A stretch of DNA of 64,000 bases from Diphasiastrum complanatum (GCA_029204225.1 CM055107.1:4289079-4353078); one strand, 5' to 3'; counted from the first letter of the stretch, positions 12,883-25,300 are shown. The notes: generated from the letters alone by a model not told the origin. Program-made: numbers and translations.

Positions 12883-13022
12883 TGCCCTCACGGTTTATTT
12901 TTTCAAACCGTGAGGGCAAATTTCCATTAGAAGAATTATGTATTAGATTACAGGCCCTTTATGAGATTTTAGGGGGCGAGCTCGGGAGGGCGAGCCCTCC
13001 CCAAAATCTCATAACGCGTTAT
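12883..13022. repeat. Cluster of three palindromes
   Basis: A perfect 14-bp inverted repeat (TGCCCTCACGGTTT 12883-12896 with 12905-12918) is followed by a longer imperfect one (TTATGAGATTTT 12959-12970 with 13003-13014, GC-rich core of GGGGGCGAGCTC). A perfect palindrome (ATAACGCGTTAT, 13011-13022) follows. Their arrangement resembles a small fold-back element, but no flanking duplication was identified. Confidence 0.8.
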
Positions 13023-15426
13023 CTGACGTTATGGTCAGATACTGCCTTCAACATAGAAACAGAGAAATTGAGGGGCTATGGAGCTATGGATGGAGAGAGA
13101 GAGAGAGATGGTGTGGAGCAATTTGTGATAATTTTGCTATCTGTTGCCAATTTTTGCGTGGCCAGGGCGATCCTCTGCACAATTCTATCTATTCTATCTA
13201 TGGCTTCGTGGTTTTGTTGCTCATTCATCATTATCATGATTTACTTGATTTTATGTTGCACTCCTATATGGCTTGATCCTTGCATGTGTAGCTTACAATC
13301 GTTTTCATTCTTTAATCTTTGCTTTCTTGCTTGTGATCACGTTTTTTTTTTTTCACGCTCTTTGATCGTATCATTGATGTCTAATTGAAGCTTGCTGTGC
13401 TGATAATCCAGTTCATTTTTTAATCGTTGCTTTGTAGCTCCTTGGTCAAGATTTCTTTTCGTCAGGCTGTGTAATCGTAAGCTAACGTATTGAAGCTTGC
13501 CTTTGCTGATAATCATGTTCGTTATTTTGATGCTCGTCAATATTTGTTCTTATCGCAGCGTAATCGTATGGACTTAAACCTCTGAATGTCAGTCATCTCA
13601 AAACGCTTCCCTACAGATCTGTTTCCCAGCTACGAAATCGTCCGGAAATCCACAGATTTATGTCGGATTGTGCTGATGTATTCTGGATTGTGCTGATCTA
13701 TCCTGCCCGCAGCTTTGATGCTGTCAGTTTTGCGGATTTGTGTCAATTTCTCAGATGCTTTGGCTGAGAGGAGCGATGGCGCTGCCCGCTGAAGCCTCTC
13801 TCTCTCTCTCTCGCAAAACGCCTGCACCTTTCACTTTTGAAAGGTAGAAACGCCTGCACCCTTCAAATCTTTGTTTTTAAAAATAGTAAGGCCCATTATG
13901 ACATATTAAGCATCCTGTTTTTTTGTGAATAAACTGCAGTAGCTGACCATAACGTTTTTAATGCCCTTCCTGTGTGTGAAGCATTTCATAAATGAACTGA
14001 AAAAATCAGGACAGAATTTTTGCCATATGTTCACACACAAAATTAGCTGCTTCGGATGGTGAACTGGATTAACTATCAAATTCACTCCCGTGTGGGGCAA
14101 CATATATGGGTTGTATTCGATCATATGTGGAGCCACGTATTACAAACTATTAATAGTCAATCAAATTTGTATGAAGTTGCTGCAGTTTTTGCTCTAAAGG
14201 TACATTATAAAGCAGTTACTTCGTTCGGGCGAATTGGAGTAACCAACATATTCACTGGCCACATATGCTATACCGCTGTGGGCAACGGATATGGGTTATA
14301 TTTGATTGTATCATACATAACTCCTGGAAGGCTATCTAGGAACCTTCAATTTAGTATAAATAGACTCTGATAGTCATTCTACATCTTATGATCCTTTGTA
14401 GTTCTACTTGAGCAACATCATACTGTGCATTGTGTGTTGTTCTTGATGGCGTGGGTTCATAACAATGTAAACGTTAGATTAGGGCTTCCGGGAATTGATT
14501 CCGAATACAGGTTATTAGCTTGTCACATAACAGACTCTACAGGCTTGTAATCCAAATAATTTTGCGATGCTACCTACATACAGGGACATACTTAACACAG
14601 TGAAATTTAAAAGAATGCTTCACAATAGCATGCAAATAGTTCTAATAGTCAGCCATGGCCTGAGTATCATGAATGAAGAGACAACACGAGATTTACCAGT
14701 GATCTAGCTTTATTAATATACAAAAAACTCTGACCAATACAAATTACCGTGGAAAGAAAAAATTGTCCGGTGGCACTGCCAATGAAGTATTTTCTAATGG
14801 AGATTATGCACATACCCAGATGCAAAGACAAAGGCAAAATCAATCAAGCTAACTAATATTCATGTATGTATTCCAAACCGAACTAACAGTGAAAATATTT
14901 GTCAAATCACACATTCAAATCAGACAAAACATGGAAAAACTGAGAAGCTGTGAAGAGATTACAGGTGTTTACATTTTGGAACTTATCAATCAATGTAACC
15001 GCAATAAGTAGCAATATTGACACCACTTGAATTAGAAAAGAATGTTAGAAATGAGCACTTCCAGTTTTTTTTAGCAGTAGAGCTGTTTACAATACATAAA
15101 AGTAGGATTCATCTAATTTACATTAATCTCTTTCTTCGAGATATGTCAAAGAAAAATGTAGAGCTTGATTTATGACCTCTACTGCACACACCATTGGCGA
15201 ATGGTCTGACGATCAACACTCACCAACAAAAATTGAAAACCTTACTAAAAGCTGTTCATCATCTGAAACATTGATTTAGAGAACATGTTTCGTAAAGCAT
15301 AAGTCTCTTGCTTCTGAAATGCTTCTTTAGAGCTTAGGTTCTTCATAAACAAGAGTATATTCTCAACATTCATGACGGCCTGGAATCCCTACTTTCATCA
15401 GAAAGAACGCATAATGCCATGGAATG
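13023..15426. other. Downstream flank and probable 3' UTR of the LHY-like gene
   Basis: No coding region recognised. 13380-13545 holds an imperfect direct repeat (ATTGAAGCTTGC..GCTGATAATC, two copies). 14080-14300 has a second loose repeat (ATTCAC...GGGCAAC...ATATGGGTT). The minus strand below 15427 would be the 3' UTR of the clock gene; no polyadenylation site is assigned. Confidence 0.5.
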
Positions 15427-18400
15427 TCATTGATATGGTACAAAACCAACACCCTTGAAAGCTGAATCCTCACCTTTAGATATTGATGATGTTGTCCTTA
15501 CAGCTTTCAGCATTTGCAGTTTCCCTTCCTGTAATTCCAAGCTTGAATCTATACTATCACTAAGAGCAGGCTCCATCATTCCTTTGAATATCTTAGGCTG
15601 CTCTGAAGGACCGACTTCACACGTCTTCAAGCTTGAGGAATTCCAGTTCTGGAAAGCACTGCAGGATGGAACTTCTTCTTGTCTATCATGCCCATCCATT
15701 GCAATTCTACAATGTGAGGAAGTTGCAAGATTACAAGATCTGCTGGTTAACCTCGGAATGCAACCCTCAGCTTGGTTTGTGAAGGGGTAGTTATTTGTAG
15801 GAACAGATCGATCTGATAACTGATGATCGTGCTGACATAAGTTTGAAGAATCTCCAGCTTCTTGGGATGTTGAAGATATTGAAAAGTACTGTGGAGATGG
15901 AAAGACCATCCTTCCCTGAAATGAAAGTATTGCAACTAGTTTCATATTCTACTAAGCACTTGCATTTTCTATTATCGATACTAAGCATAAAAGCTTGCAA
16001 CATTATGCCTTGCAAAAGGCTGTGTACTGTATGAAAAAAATTTCAGCATTTTGATGACCTTTAATAATCCTGACCTAGGCCGGTTCATAAACTTGTTTTC
16101 ATCATCTAAACAACGAGATGGCATTACAAAACACAGCTGATTATTGTTTATACATCACAAACCTCATCAGATACTGCTTCTTGCAGCTCTTCCTCGGCCG
16201 CAGCACCACCATGATGCTTTGTAAATCCATCTTCTGTAACAAAATTACGCCTCTCTCCTTTTTCAAAATTGCAACTCGCCATCGTAGTGCCCCTTATTGT
16301 ACGTCCTATAGGATATGGTAATTGTTCTTCCATTGTCTGCACTGTCTCCTGCTGCTCGAACGAAGTTGACTGTATGTCGCCATCTGCTCTCCATGCCAGG
16401 CATTCACTGTCTTCAGCGTTGTCGAAGTACCCAGCATCATTAAGATTGCTAGTCCTACTAGGGTTTCCACAGCCAGATGAATTTGAGCTTGGCCCACCAT
16501 CTCCCGAAGTGTTTCCATTGCAACGAACACAGTCATTAGCCCCATCAGTTCTTACAAGACAACGAAGATTGTCACCAGTATCTCTTGTTCGCAGGCAACT
16601 ATTTATATCTTCAGATATGAAGATGCTACAGCTAGCAGTCGACCCTTTTCTGGCTCTCTTTTGATCCTTTTCCCTAAGATAATGTTTTCGCAAGTCGACA
16701 TCCCGTTGAAGTTTCCCAGGCATCTTTTGTTCACAGCTGTCTTCACTATGAAATCCGTTGCAGATGGATTTGACAAGATTAGGCTCGGCTGATTCTCTCA
16801 AACTTGTGAGCATAAACAGTGATGCCTTTGAGCTTGCTTGACTGTCAAATTTTTCAAAAGGAGTTAAAAATTTGTTTTGAGTTTCTAAAACAATGTCTTT
16901 TGAGCCATTTTCGGCTTGCAGAGTCTGAACCACTAGCTGTTGTCCCGTCTCCTTTTTAGCAGGACTAGAACCCATACTGGGATTATATGTGTTCAATATA
17001 AAGATGCCTTGTGAAGCCCACCATGCTGATGCAGCTGCAGCTGCGGACATGTGCGGCTCACCACCAGATGGAGGCAATCCACGAACTGCTATTGGGAGCA
17101 CTCCAGGCATCACCCCAGCAGATAAAGTTTCTAAGTTATAGGAGGCTAGGGTGGGAATCCATTGCCATGGACCAAAGAGGTTGCCGGGACAATAATATGA
17201 TACCTCACTGTTGATTCCCTGTAACGCTACTGGCTGCTCAGGGCGAACATATTCTGTTGAAGTAAATGGGAAATTGTTGGAACTAGCTTCTAGGTTTCCC
17301 ATGCAGACATTTGAAGAAAGTTTGTTTGTTCTAGTCCCTTCAACCTTCCAATCACTTGGCTTCTCTATACTATCTGCAGCTTCATGTGAACGGAAAGTCA
17401 ATCTGCTTTTCATCTGATGTGAGCCAGGCAAAGCAGATGAAGAAGTCAGGCTCTGGTCTTGTCCATCATTTACAAGTTCTCTCGCACTTTCTTGGGCTTG
17501 TTTGATTAACAAACTGCTATCGAGGCATGACATGTCCACTCCTGAGTTGACTGTTTTCCATATGGAACCGGTATATGAGTCTCCCAAAAATCTTCTAGGA
17601 ATAGTCTTCTCTGTTAGTCCAGGCTTTGCCTCATCTTGCAATGAAGAAAAGGAGTTATTTTCTTCAACCACTGTTTCATCCTCATCTTCTGTTCCACATT
17701 GTTTGGGCAAAAATCTTGTCTCTTCAGAATTGGCAGAAGTGGTTTCGCTAATTGGAGGACGTGTTAGTGAGAGTGCTACAGCAGGATCTTTTGAGTGGTG
17801 GACTGTGGGAACAACTACATTTTGACCAAAAAGTTTCAGGCTGGTTGGAAATTTTCCAGGTTGAGGCCTTGTGACTGCCATGGTATCTGAGACTTCATAT
17901 TCTGATCCATTCTTTGAGGGAGTTGAAAATGGAGCTATGCCTGCAGGCTGCACAAATAATTTTTTTGAATTAATACGATTTGTAAATCTCAATCAGTCAT
18001 TGCTCTCTGTTCTCAAATGAATTTGCCTGCTTACCAAAGAATATCCTTCCCCAGAAGGTGGGGTTGCAAATTTGACAGCAGCATAGCTTAGAGGGACTGA
18101 TGACGGAGAATCACTTCTCTCCACATCTGTTAGGCTACTGAAACAGCTTCCTCCAGCCTTTCGAGGATAAGGATGATTTGGCTTGCGCTTAGGGCGTGGT
18201 GGTGGAATTTTATCAATGCCTAAAACCATATCAGTTGATGTGGCTCCACCAGATTGCTCACGTTCCAGCTGCATAAAATACAACCACAAATGCGTGCTGT
18301 AAAGAAACAAATTCTGAACTCTCTCACTCACACTCTCTCTCTTTTCTCTCTTCAATGCTTAAGGGAATCAAAGTAGGTTAAAAGCTCTATAAAATTGACC

Positions 18401-21400
18401 ACAAATTGACAAGATCGTGTCCAAATTTTTGTACAAAATTACTCCTCCAATGAGTCATCCTCCAATGTTAGGAGGCCAAGGTACTCTTGTGTTTGGTGGT
18501 AGAGACAAAGTATAATTGTAGAGAATTTCAGATGGGATGTGTTCAGAAAACAAATTCATCTCATTTGTGCCTAGGAATCCGTATCCTCCAATGAAGTGAG
18601 AGGAGGAGAGGTGTAGACTGGCTATTGTGTGGAATAATCCATAGGTGCTTCAAGAACAGGCAAGGACGGGCTGAAATCATGTGTTGATGATTCTGTGATT
18701 GCTTGAAAACCCATAAAACAGGATGGAACAAAGAGTTTGCAGACCCAGTGACTGTCCACAGAGGCTTGGCAGGCGTGGAATAACATATTTCAAATTCTGT
18801 CCTTGGAATTTTGCAAATTGCAGTCATGAATCATAAAGTGTTTTGTAAGGAAAAGTATTTCAAATGTGCTTAGAACACGTCAGGAAAGATAGCAATGCAG
18901 TAAACTACTCAGCAAAAAGTCCAGACACGTCTGAAGACGGCATTGTGTACACTGTACAAAAGGCAGGGTGGGCACGTGTGATAGGGCAACAGGCAGGCGA
19001 AGTACATATAGTAGAATTTTTTAACTTTTATGGATTTTGTATGTGAAAATTGTATCAAGAAAATGGAGCAATCTATGTCCAAAGAACTTTCATATCAAGG
19101 AAATTAAGATGAAATTGAAGCAAAGTTCTAAGATTGTAGGTATTGCTTGTGGTGACATGTATAAAGATGCACCACATGTGTTGGAAAAGGAAAAGGAAAA
19201 GGCTAGAAGTGTACAAGGTCAAGAAGTGCTGCTGAATCCTGATTATGGGATAAAAGTCCTGATGAACGTAGTGATATTGATATCAGAGCAGTTTGGGACG
19301 TGTGAAAAAACCTACTGTATGCAAAAGTGATGAATTATCTGGGTGCGGGAATAATACTAATACTAAGGAAGACGATGATATGAGTGAGTGATAATGACTG
19401 TGTTGAGGAATCTATAAGTGTCTTTGCAAATCATGAGACTTCAAAGTGTCTTAGGCATTTGTGTTGGGTAGACTGATGTGGATGTGGTACGTGAGAAGCA
19501 CAAAACTATGTTGGATGTGATGGCCAATGAAGAGGGCCAAATCTGTGTTGGATGAAATGATATATCATTCTATGATGGTGCCCGGCATAACTAGGACGCA
19601 TGTAATCTTCAACCTTAGGGAGTGCACCCACAGTCACACACCATCAGCTCCATCAAGCATGGCTTGAACCAAATCTATGGCATTCCTACTCATTTTGTTA
19701 GTCCCTAAGAGTAGGTTAGGTCACATGCACAAACATGAAACTACATCACTTCCATTTCATCAGAACCTAACTAAAGAGCATAGCTGGTGAGAAAAATGCA
19801 TCATTAAAGCTAAAAAAATCAGCACAAACCAGCAGATGTTGGAATGTAAATGGAATTGCTTACATTACCATAGGTTACTTTGACCCAAAAGGTCGAGATT
19901 TCTGTAACCATGGTAATTTATTATATTAGGCCTACTAAACTTAGAGTTAACTAAGTTAGTATGAAATAAACTTGGTAGGGACTCATGGGTCCACTAGGCC
20001 TAATTGTGACATTAAGTACCCCAACTTGACATATTGGAGGTACCTTATTCTTTCTATGTAACTTATAGAAAGTTGGATAGTCAATAGTCAAGTAGTTGGA
20101 CAGCCAATAATCAAGTAGTTGGATAGCCAATAGTCATGAAGTTAGATAGTCATCTTGGACTATATATATGTGTGCATCCCATTTGTATGAGACACTTTTG
20201 TAAGCAGTACTGACTATTCTCCTTATCCTGGATCCTTAGGCTTCTATTTCCTACATGGTATCAGAGCCTTTAGGTGATCATATTGCTTGCAGGAGGGCGC
20301 CCAATAGGAAGCTATCTTCTTCCCCTTTTGGTTGCAGAAAATCATCAAGCTGCTGATTGTAGGAGAAGAATCTGTTCATCTTCTTATAGCTTTTTTGCAG
20401 GAAATTGCAGGGCACCTTCACCTATTTGAGAGCTAGCAGTAGGGCGCCCATGCTCAAACCAATTGCATGTAATCTTGACTCAATTACATGCTGAAAATTT
20501 CAGATTTAATTCTTAAATGAAGATACATGTGTTTTGGACACATTTAGGGCGCTACCATCAACTCTATATGCACATAGTGTGCACTCTTTTTAGCCACAAA
20601 TTTCTGGTTTTGGTTTTGGCTTCATTCGAAGTCTACCTATTTGTGAGCATTCTGTTTTTTGTGCAGAAATCAGCCACCTATTTCGTTACTTGTTGTGCAA
20701 ATTGCATGTGGAGTATTGCAATCTATTGGGCTCATAATTTCAGCTTCGAGGTTGCTACCCTGTGAGTAGATTTTGTCTTGGAAAGTCTATTTCCTATCTA
20801 CTACAAGCTGATTTTTCTGTTATGGCTAAAGAATAAGAGTCTATTGGTTCTTTATTTAATGAAGATAGGCTGGATGGCACAAACTATTCCTTGTGGTGCT
20901 ATATGATAAAGAACCTTCTAATTGCTAAAGGTTTGTGGGAAGTAGTTAATGGTGACGAAGAGAGGGCGCCTACCTTGGCACCTATTACACCATCTAGAAC
21001 AACTACCACTTCATCTACGGAGGTGTCTTCCAATGAGCAAAAGAAGTGGGATCGACGAGATGCACAAGCACATTCCGTCATTGCATTATCAGTGAAGAGA
21101 TCTATCCTTCCTCATATTAGATCATGCAAGACTTCCAAAAGTGCTTAGGAGACTCTTGCCAAGATGTTTCAAGTAAAGAATGCGGCAAAAGTGGTATATC
21201 TTCGAAATCAACTTTCTATTTTGAAGATGCAAGAAGGTGATTTGCTTACAAACCACTTGACGAAGATCAAGGATCTTCGAGAGGAGCTTCTTAGTATTGA
21301 TGAGGTGATTGAGAACTCACAATTTGTATCTATTACTCTCAAATCTCTTCCTAATTCTTACCTTCCATTTGTGTCATTGAGCATTTCTCTTAGGGGACAG

Positions 21401-24400
21401 CAAATCTCCTTCGACGAACTTGTTGGCTTACTTCTTCAAGAAGAGCAAACAAGGATCAACTTTGGTGAACAAGAAGATCAAGATTTCTTTGCAAAAGACA
21501 AAGGCAAAGGCAAGTGGAAAGGGAAGCCTTCTTTCAAAACTTCCAAAGATGATCAAAAATCTAAGGAAGCTCAAGATCAAGACTCCAAGAAGAAGGGTAA
21601 GTGCCACTATTGCAAGAAGTTTGGACATCACATCAAAGAATGTAGGAAGAGGCTTGTAAAGGAAAAAGAGAAAGGTAACGATACAAGTACCACAATCATT
21701 ACTTTGGAACAACAATTTGGAAAGGAGGATAATCTTTTCAATAATGATTATGCTTTTGTCACTAATAATTTCATCTCTCCTTAAGACGAGATTTCTGCCA
21801 CATCAAATCTTGCTGGTTTTTCAGCAGAAAACAGCTCATCTTCAGCTTTACAAGTTGCTGTTTTTTCATCTATTGATTGGGTGATTGATAGCGGTGCCAC
21901 ACGTCATATGACTTATCACAAAGAGGTCTTCACAAAGCTTGTGAAAGTGCATGATGGAAGCAAAGTTCAAGGTGTTGATAACACCTCTTATCCTATCAAA
22001 GGTATTGGAGTGATCCCCATTATCTTACTCAATGGTGAGGAGAAATACATTCGTAATGTACTTTATGTTCCAAAAATAAAAAAGAATTTCATTTCCGTCT
22101 CTACAATTATGAACCAAGGACTGGTTGTAGAATTCAAAAAAGACAAATGTCTTATCAAAGACCCAAAGAGATCTCTTATGATCATTGCTTCAGGAACATT
22201 ACGTGGTGGATTGTTCCTTATGGATACCTATGAGCGAAGAGCTTCATCATCTTTTTGTCTTGTTGCATCAAGTTCACATTCTTTAGAGTTGGCTGAATTA
22301 TGGCATGCTAGGTTTGGACATCTCAACTTTGCTAGCTTGAAGATGTTGAAGAGATTCAATATGATTGAAGACATTCCTAATATTGAGCATCCCGAAGGAC
22401 ATGTATGTGAAGGATGCATACTTGGAAAATTTCAAAGGCAAGCTTTTCCAATTGATGGAACTATTCGAGTTGATGGCAAATTTGATTTGGTTCATAGTGA
22501 TGTATGTGGTCCAATGAGGACATACTTTGTTACTTTTATTGATGACCTTTCAAGATTTACATGGATTTATCCTATGAAGGCAAAATCTGAAGTTTTTCAA
22601 TGCTTTAAGGATTTTCTAACAATGATAGAAAACTAGTTTGGGCACTCTTTGAAGATCTTACGTACCGACCGAGGAGGGGAATATATAAAGAATACGTTCA
22701 GTACTTATCTTCAAAGCAATGGTATCCATCATCAAATGACAACCCCTTACACACCTTAACAAAATGGTGTTGCCGAAAGAAAGAATCGCACTATTATGGA
22801 GATGGCTCGATGCATGCTCAAGGGAAAGGGCCTACCTCACAAGTTTTGGGCTGAAGCGGTTATAACGGCGGCTTACATTAGTAATCGGTGTCCTACTAAA
22901 GCCTTGAAGGTATTAACTCCTTATGAAGTTTGGTATGGTAAGAAGCCTACTGTTTCTCACTTACGCATCTTTGGTTGCACGGCTTATGCTTTCATTCCCG
23001 ATAAGCTAAGAACCAAGCTTGATGATAAAGGAGTTAAATGCATATTTGTTGGCTATAGTAGTGAAAGCAAGGGCTATAGGTTGTTTAATATGGATACTAA
23101 TAAAATTATAGTGAGTCATGATGTTCTTTTTGATGAAAAGACCTCCTATGATGCTGCGCCCACTCATGTCATGAAAGGGGACTTCCCCCACGATGATTGT
23201 ATGAGACACTTTTGTAAGCAATACTGACTATTTTCCTTGGCTGTCCACGAGTTTCTACAAGAGGGTTTCTAGCCATCTCTCTCTTTCTTTTGAGAATGCT
23301 TTGTGTGATTGAATAGTTAAGATCCTGGATCCTTAGGCTTCTATTTCCTACAGCAGAAACTTGGACAAAGTTCTCAAATGAGGACTACAAGTCCACTGGT
23401 AAGACGAAAAAATATTGTTAAGAACCCCAACTCTACCAGCTACTAGCAAGAAGTAAGAAACCTCTATGTAGAAAAGTTTCAAGCATTCATTCAGTATCCC
23501 CTGCACAGAATCCAAAAATTTGACATGACAAACCACATGTCTCTTGTAGGTGTATTTAATAAAACATTTTGAATTTCTGATCTTTGGTATATGAATACAA
23601 ATGTTAGATTGTGGAACAATTTTATGAAAGGCTTTATTGAACAAACTTGAGATTTGAACTTTATAAGTCAATTCTACCAAATGAGACAAAGTATGATTAT
23701 AGTACTCTAGAGTCTAAGGTTTGCAGATTATCTTTTGGACAAAGCACTGAAAATGATGTACCTCCTCAAAATAAAAGATGGTACCTTGGAGAAAAATTTC
23801 TGAGCATGGCTGCGAATTTGGACTGTTGTTTTTGTGCCAATATGCTCTGCAAAGAAAACATAAGTCCCTCAGGTTCACTAGCCAATTTGTCGAACCACGG
23901 CATAAACTTAAAAAAATGTTGGCACGGAACTGCAGTCATCCACAAATATGAAATTAATTGTAGCTGTAATTGGACAAAATATTATGGGCATCATTGTTTT
24001 TGACATAGTGAAGGAATCATAAATCAGTAAATATAATTACCTTCAATAGAGCGCCAAGCTCGACCATACAGCTTTAATGCATCCACAAACTTTCGGTGCT
24101 CTTCTTCAGTCCACCTCTCACGCTGTTTTTTTAATGTGTAAGGCTTTCTAACCTGGGAGATTTCAGTAGCATCAGGACCATGAATGGTAACTAGCATTTG
24201 ACTTTGCATTGTGTAAGATAATATGCATAATAATTGAATGGATTACACAAATGTATTTATAATCGATCAGACCAAGCATCAGTTTCTTCATAGCAACAAT
24301 CAAGAGCATGGAGATAAAAATGCGACTGTATAGATACAAAAAGTCCGAACTGGAAGTAATAACTACTTGCAAGTATGAAATCTTTTTGATAGGTTTGCTT

Positions 24401-24477
24401 TACTAAGGAGCATGTAAGGTACTTGCCTTCAAAACAATATCATCTCCCAATTGAGGAAGCTCATCCTTGTTCATCAT
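15427..24477 (-). CDS. LHY/CCA1-like: LHY/CCA1-like single-MYB circadian transcription factor
   Basis: Six coding exons on the minus strand: 24427-24477, 24041-24152, 23785-23846, 18035-18268, 16163-17947 and 15427-15915. They join in frame to 910 residues. Residues 19-75 form the SHAQKFF-type MYB repeat (RKPYTLKKQRERWTEEEH, ALKLYGRAWRSIEEHIG, TVQIRSHAQKFFSK). A conserved basic/proline block follows at 96-112 (IPPPRPKRKPNHPYPRK). Further matches to LHY are an Ala-rich AAAAASAWWASQG near 457-470 and a C-terminal EGRMVF/GFVPY region. In the family, the protein is a nuclear morning-phase repressor that binds evening elements. The first exon (MMNKDELPQLGDDIVLK) reads directly into VRKPYT, matching the family's short N-terminus. 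Intron 1 has a GC donor (AAG|GCAAGT); the others are GT-AG. Intron 3 (18269-23784) contains an antisense copia element. Two adjacent ATGs open the frame; the upstream one is taken. No disabling change was seen. Confidence 0.93.
19837..20255 (+). mobile_element. 5' LTR of the intronic copia element
   Basis: 419 bp from TGTTGG to CCTACA, with a TATA box (CTATATATATG) near 20160. A 23-bp minisatellite (TTGGATAGTCAATAGTCAAG units at 20073, 20096 and 20119, then a partial fourth) lies just upstream of the TATA box. Confidence 0.9.
20824..23195 (+). pseudogene. Copia gag-protease-integrase remnant
   Basis: Gag begins near 20824 with a stop soon after (TAA) and continues DRLDGTNYSLWCYMIKNLLI, then after a TAG at 21147 KVVYLRNQLSILKMQEGD. 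It has a complete zinc knuckle (CHYCKKFGHHIKEC). The protease motif VIDSGATRHM is at about 21883. The GAG-pre-integrase motif (LWHARFGHLNFASLK) and integrase core residues (HSDVCGPM, FIDDLSRFTWIYPM, RGGEYIKN, NGVAERKNRT) follow. Stops occur at 22636 and 22758. Integrase text ends after FDEKTSYDAAP, where the LTR begins. Reverse transcriptase is missing. Confidence 0.9.
23197..23352 (+). mobile_element. Truncated 3' LTR of the intronic copia element
   Basis: Only the last part of the LTR remains. It matches the end of the 5' LTR (TATGAGACACTTTTGTAAGC, GGATCCTTAGGCTTC) but keeps about 85 bp around CCTTGGCTGTCCACGAG that the 5' copy lacks. So the 5' LTR has its own internal deletion. Confidence 0.85.
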
Positions 24478-24555
24478 TGCAGTTGGTGAGCTTCCGTCCA
24501 ATTCTGTGATGATAGTTGTTGGTCCTCGCCAATGGCCGATTTCATCCAAACGATT
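24427..24555 (-). other. Exon carrying the LHY-like start codon and part of the 5' UTR
   Basis: On the minus strand, TGCTTTTCAG marks an acceptor just before 24555. About 78 nt of leader follow, then the paired ATGs at 24472-24477. A possible upstream UTR exon would end near 24660 (GTCAAAG|GTGATT), but this cannot be settled without transcripts. Confidence 0.65.
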
Positions 24556-25027
24556 CTGAAAAGCACCGGCTGATCATTACTTATGGACCAGAAAATAAAC
24601 AGCAAAATTTTCCCTGAGTTGATATCAGGAGTAATTTTGAGGAATACGTTAAATCACCTTTGACCAAAGAAGTGAAGAGAAGATCTTAGCATTCTCGTGA
24701 TTACGTGCTCAAATCCTTTATTAAAAAACAAAAACATTCAAGCAAATTTCACTGAGTTCACATATAGCAAAAGTGATTCATGCTTTTTCTTTATTTGCAA
24801 TACTCAACATTCACAGCAAGTAGTAACTACACCATAAAAGATGGATTGCAAAGGCATCGTTACAAAAGCAAAAGGTTCCATCCAATAAGTCGAGAGGAGT
24901 GCTAAAACGTCTTAGAAACAGAGAGATACATTTTGTCATGTAGCCATGCTTAATTTGCAGCTTCCTAGAGTAGCCTGAATTTCAAAGATTGCCAGGTGAT
25001 GAAGGAGCACCTGATAGACTAATATCA

Positions 25028-25151
25028 GAAGTTACCAATAGCTAGTCATCCACTACTACAATAAGAAGTTACCAATAGCTAGTCATCCACTACTACAATA
25101 TGAGAAGTTACCAATAGCTAGTCATCCCCTAGTCATCCACTACTACAATAA
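25028..25151. repeat. Tandem repeat of 37-40 bp, three copies
   Basis: AGAAGTTACCAATAGCTAGT followed by CATCCACTACTACAATA occurs three times in the 5' flank of the clock gene. The last copy has a partial internal repeat of CCTAGTCATCC. Confidence 0.92.
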
Positions 25152-25292
25152 GCCATATAATCTTCCTCTAAGAAACATCAAATAGTGTGGCATAGTGACT
25201 GGAAGAGCTGAAAGTGAAGCAGCACTCATTGCAAATACCAGGTAAAGCACAATCTATTGACCAGCCGATGAGAACCAGTTCGGATTGGCCAC

Positions 25293-25300
25293 AAATATCT
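25293..25300. promoter_or_regulatory. Evening-element core AAATATCT
   Basis: AAATATCT lies about 0.8 kb upstream of the start codon. The canonical evening element is AAAATATCT; here the first base is C. CCA1/LHY proteins bind this class of site, so feedback is possible. A single 8-bp match could be chance. Confidence 0.35.

Larger units (their letters stand above)
19837..23352 (+). mobile_element. Internally deleted Ty1/copia element inside LHY intron 3
   Basis: The element starts TGTTGGAATG and ends TTTCCTACA, flanked by the 5-bp duplication GCAGA (19832-19836 and 23353-23357). It lies antisense to the clock gene. The 5' LTR spans 19837-20255, and the primer-binding site TGGTATCAGAGC is at 20256-20267. 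The gag-protease-integrase region follows, and the 3' LTR is cut down to 23197-23352. Reverse transcriptase and RNase H are absent: integrase text runs straight into LTR text at about 23195 (TTGTATGAGACAC). The element cannot move by itself. Confidence 0.93.

Noticed and set aside
12882-13388. 168-codon plus-strand frame
   Set aside because: It begins in a palindrome, crosses low-complexity GA repeats and has no domain; no homology recognised.
15455-15790. 111-codon plus-strand frame
   Set aside because: Antisense shadow of the last LHY exon.
19037-19330. 97-codon plus-strand frame in LHY intron 3
   Set aside because: No recognisable domain, no splice context and adjacent to transposon; likely chance.
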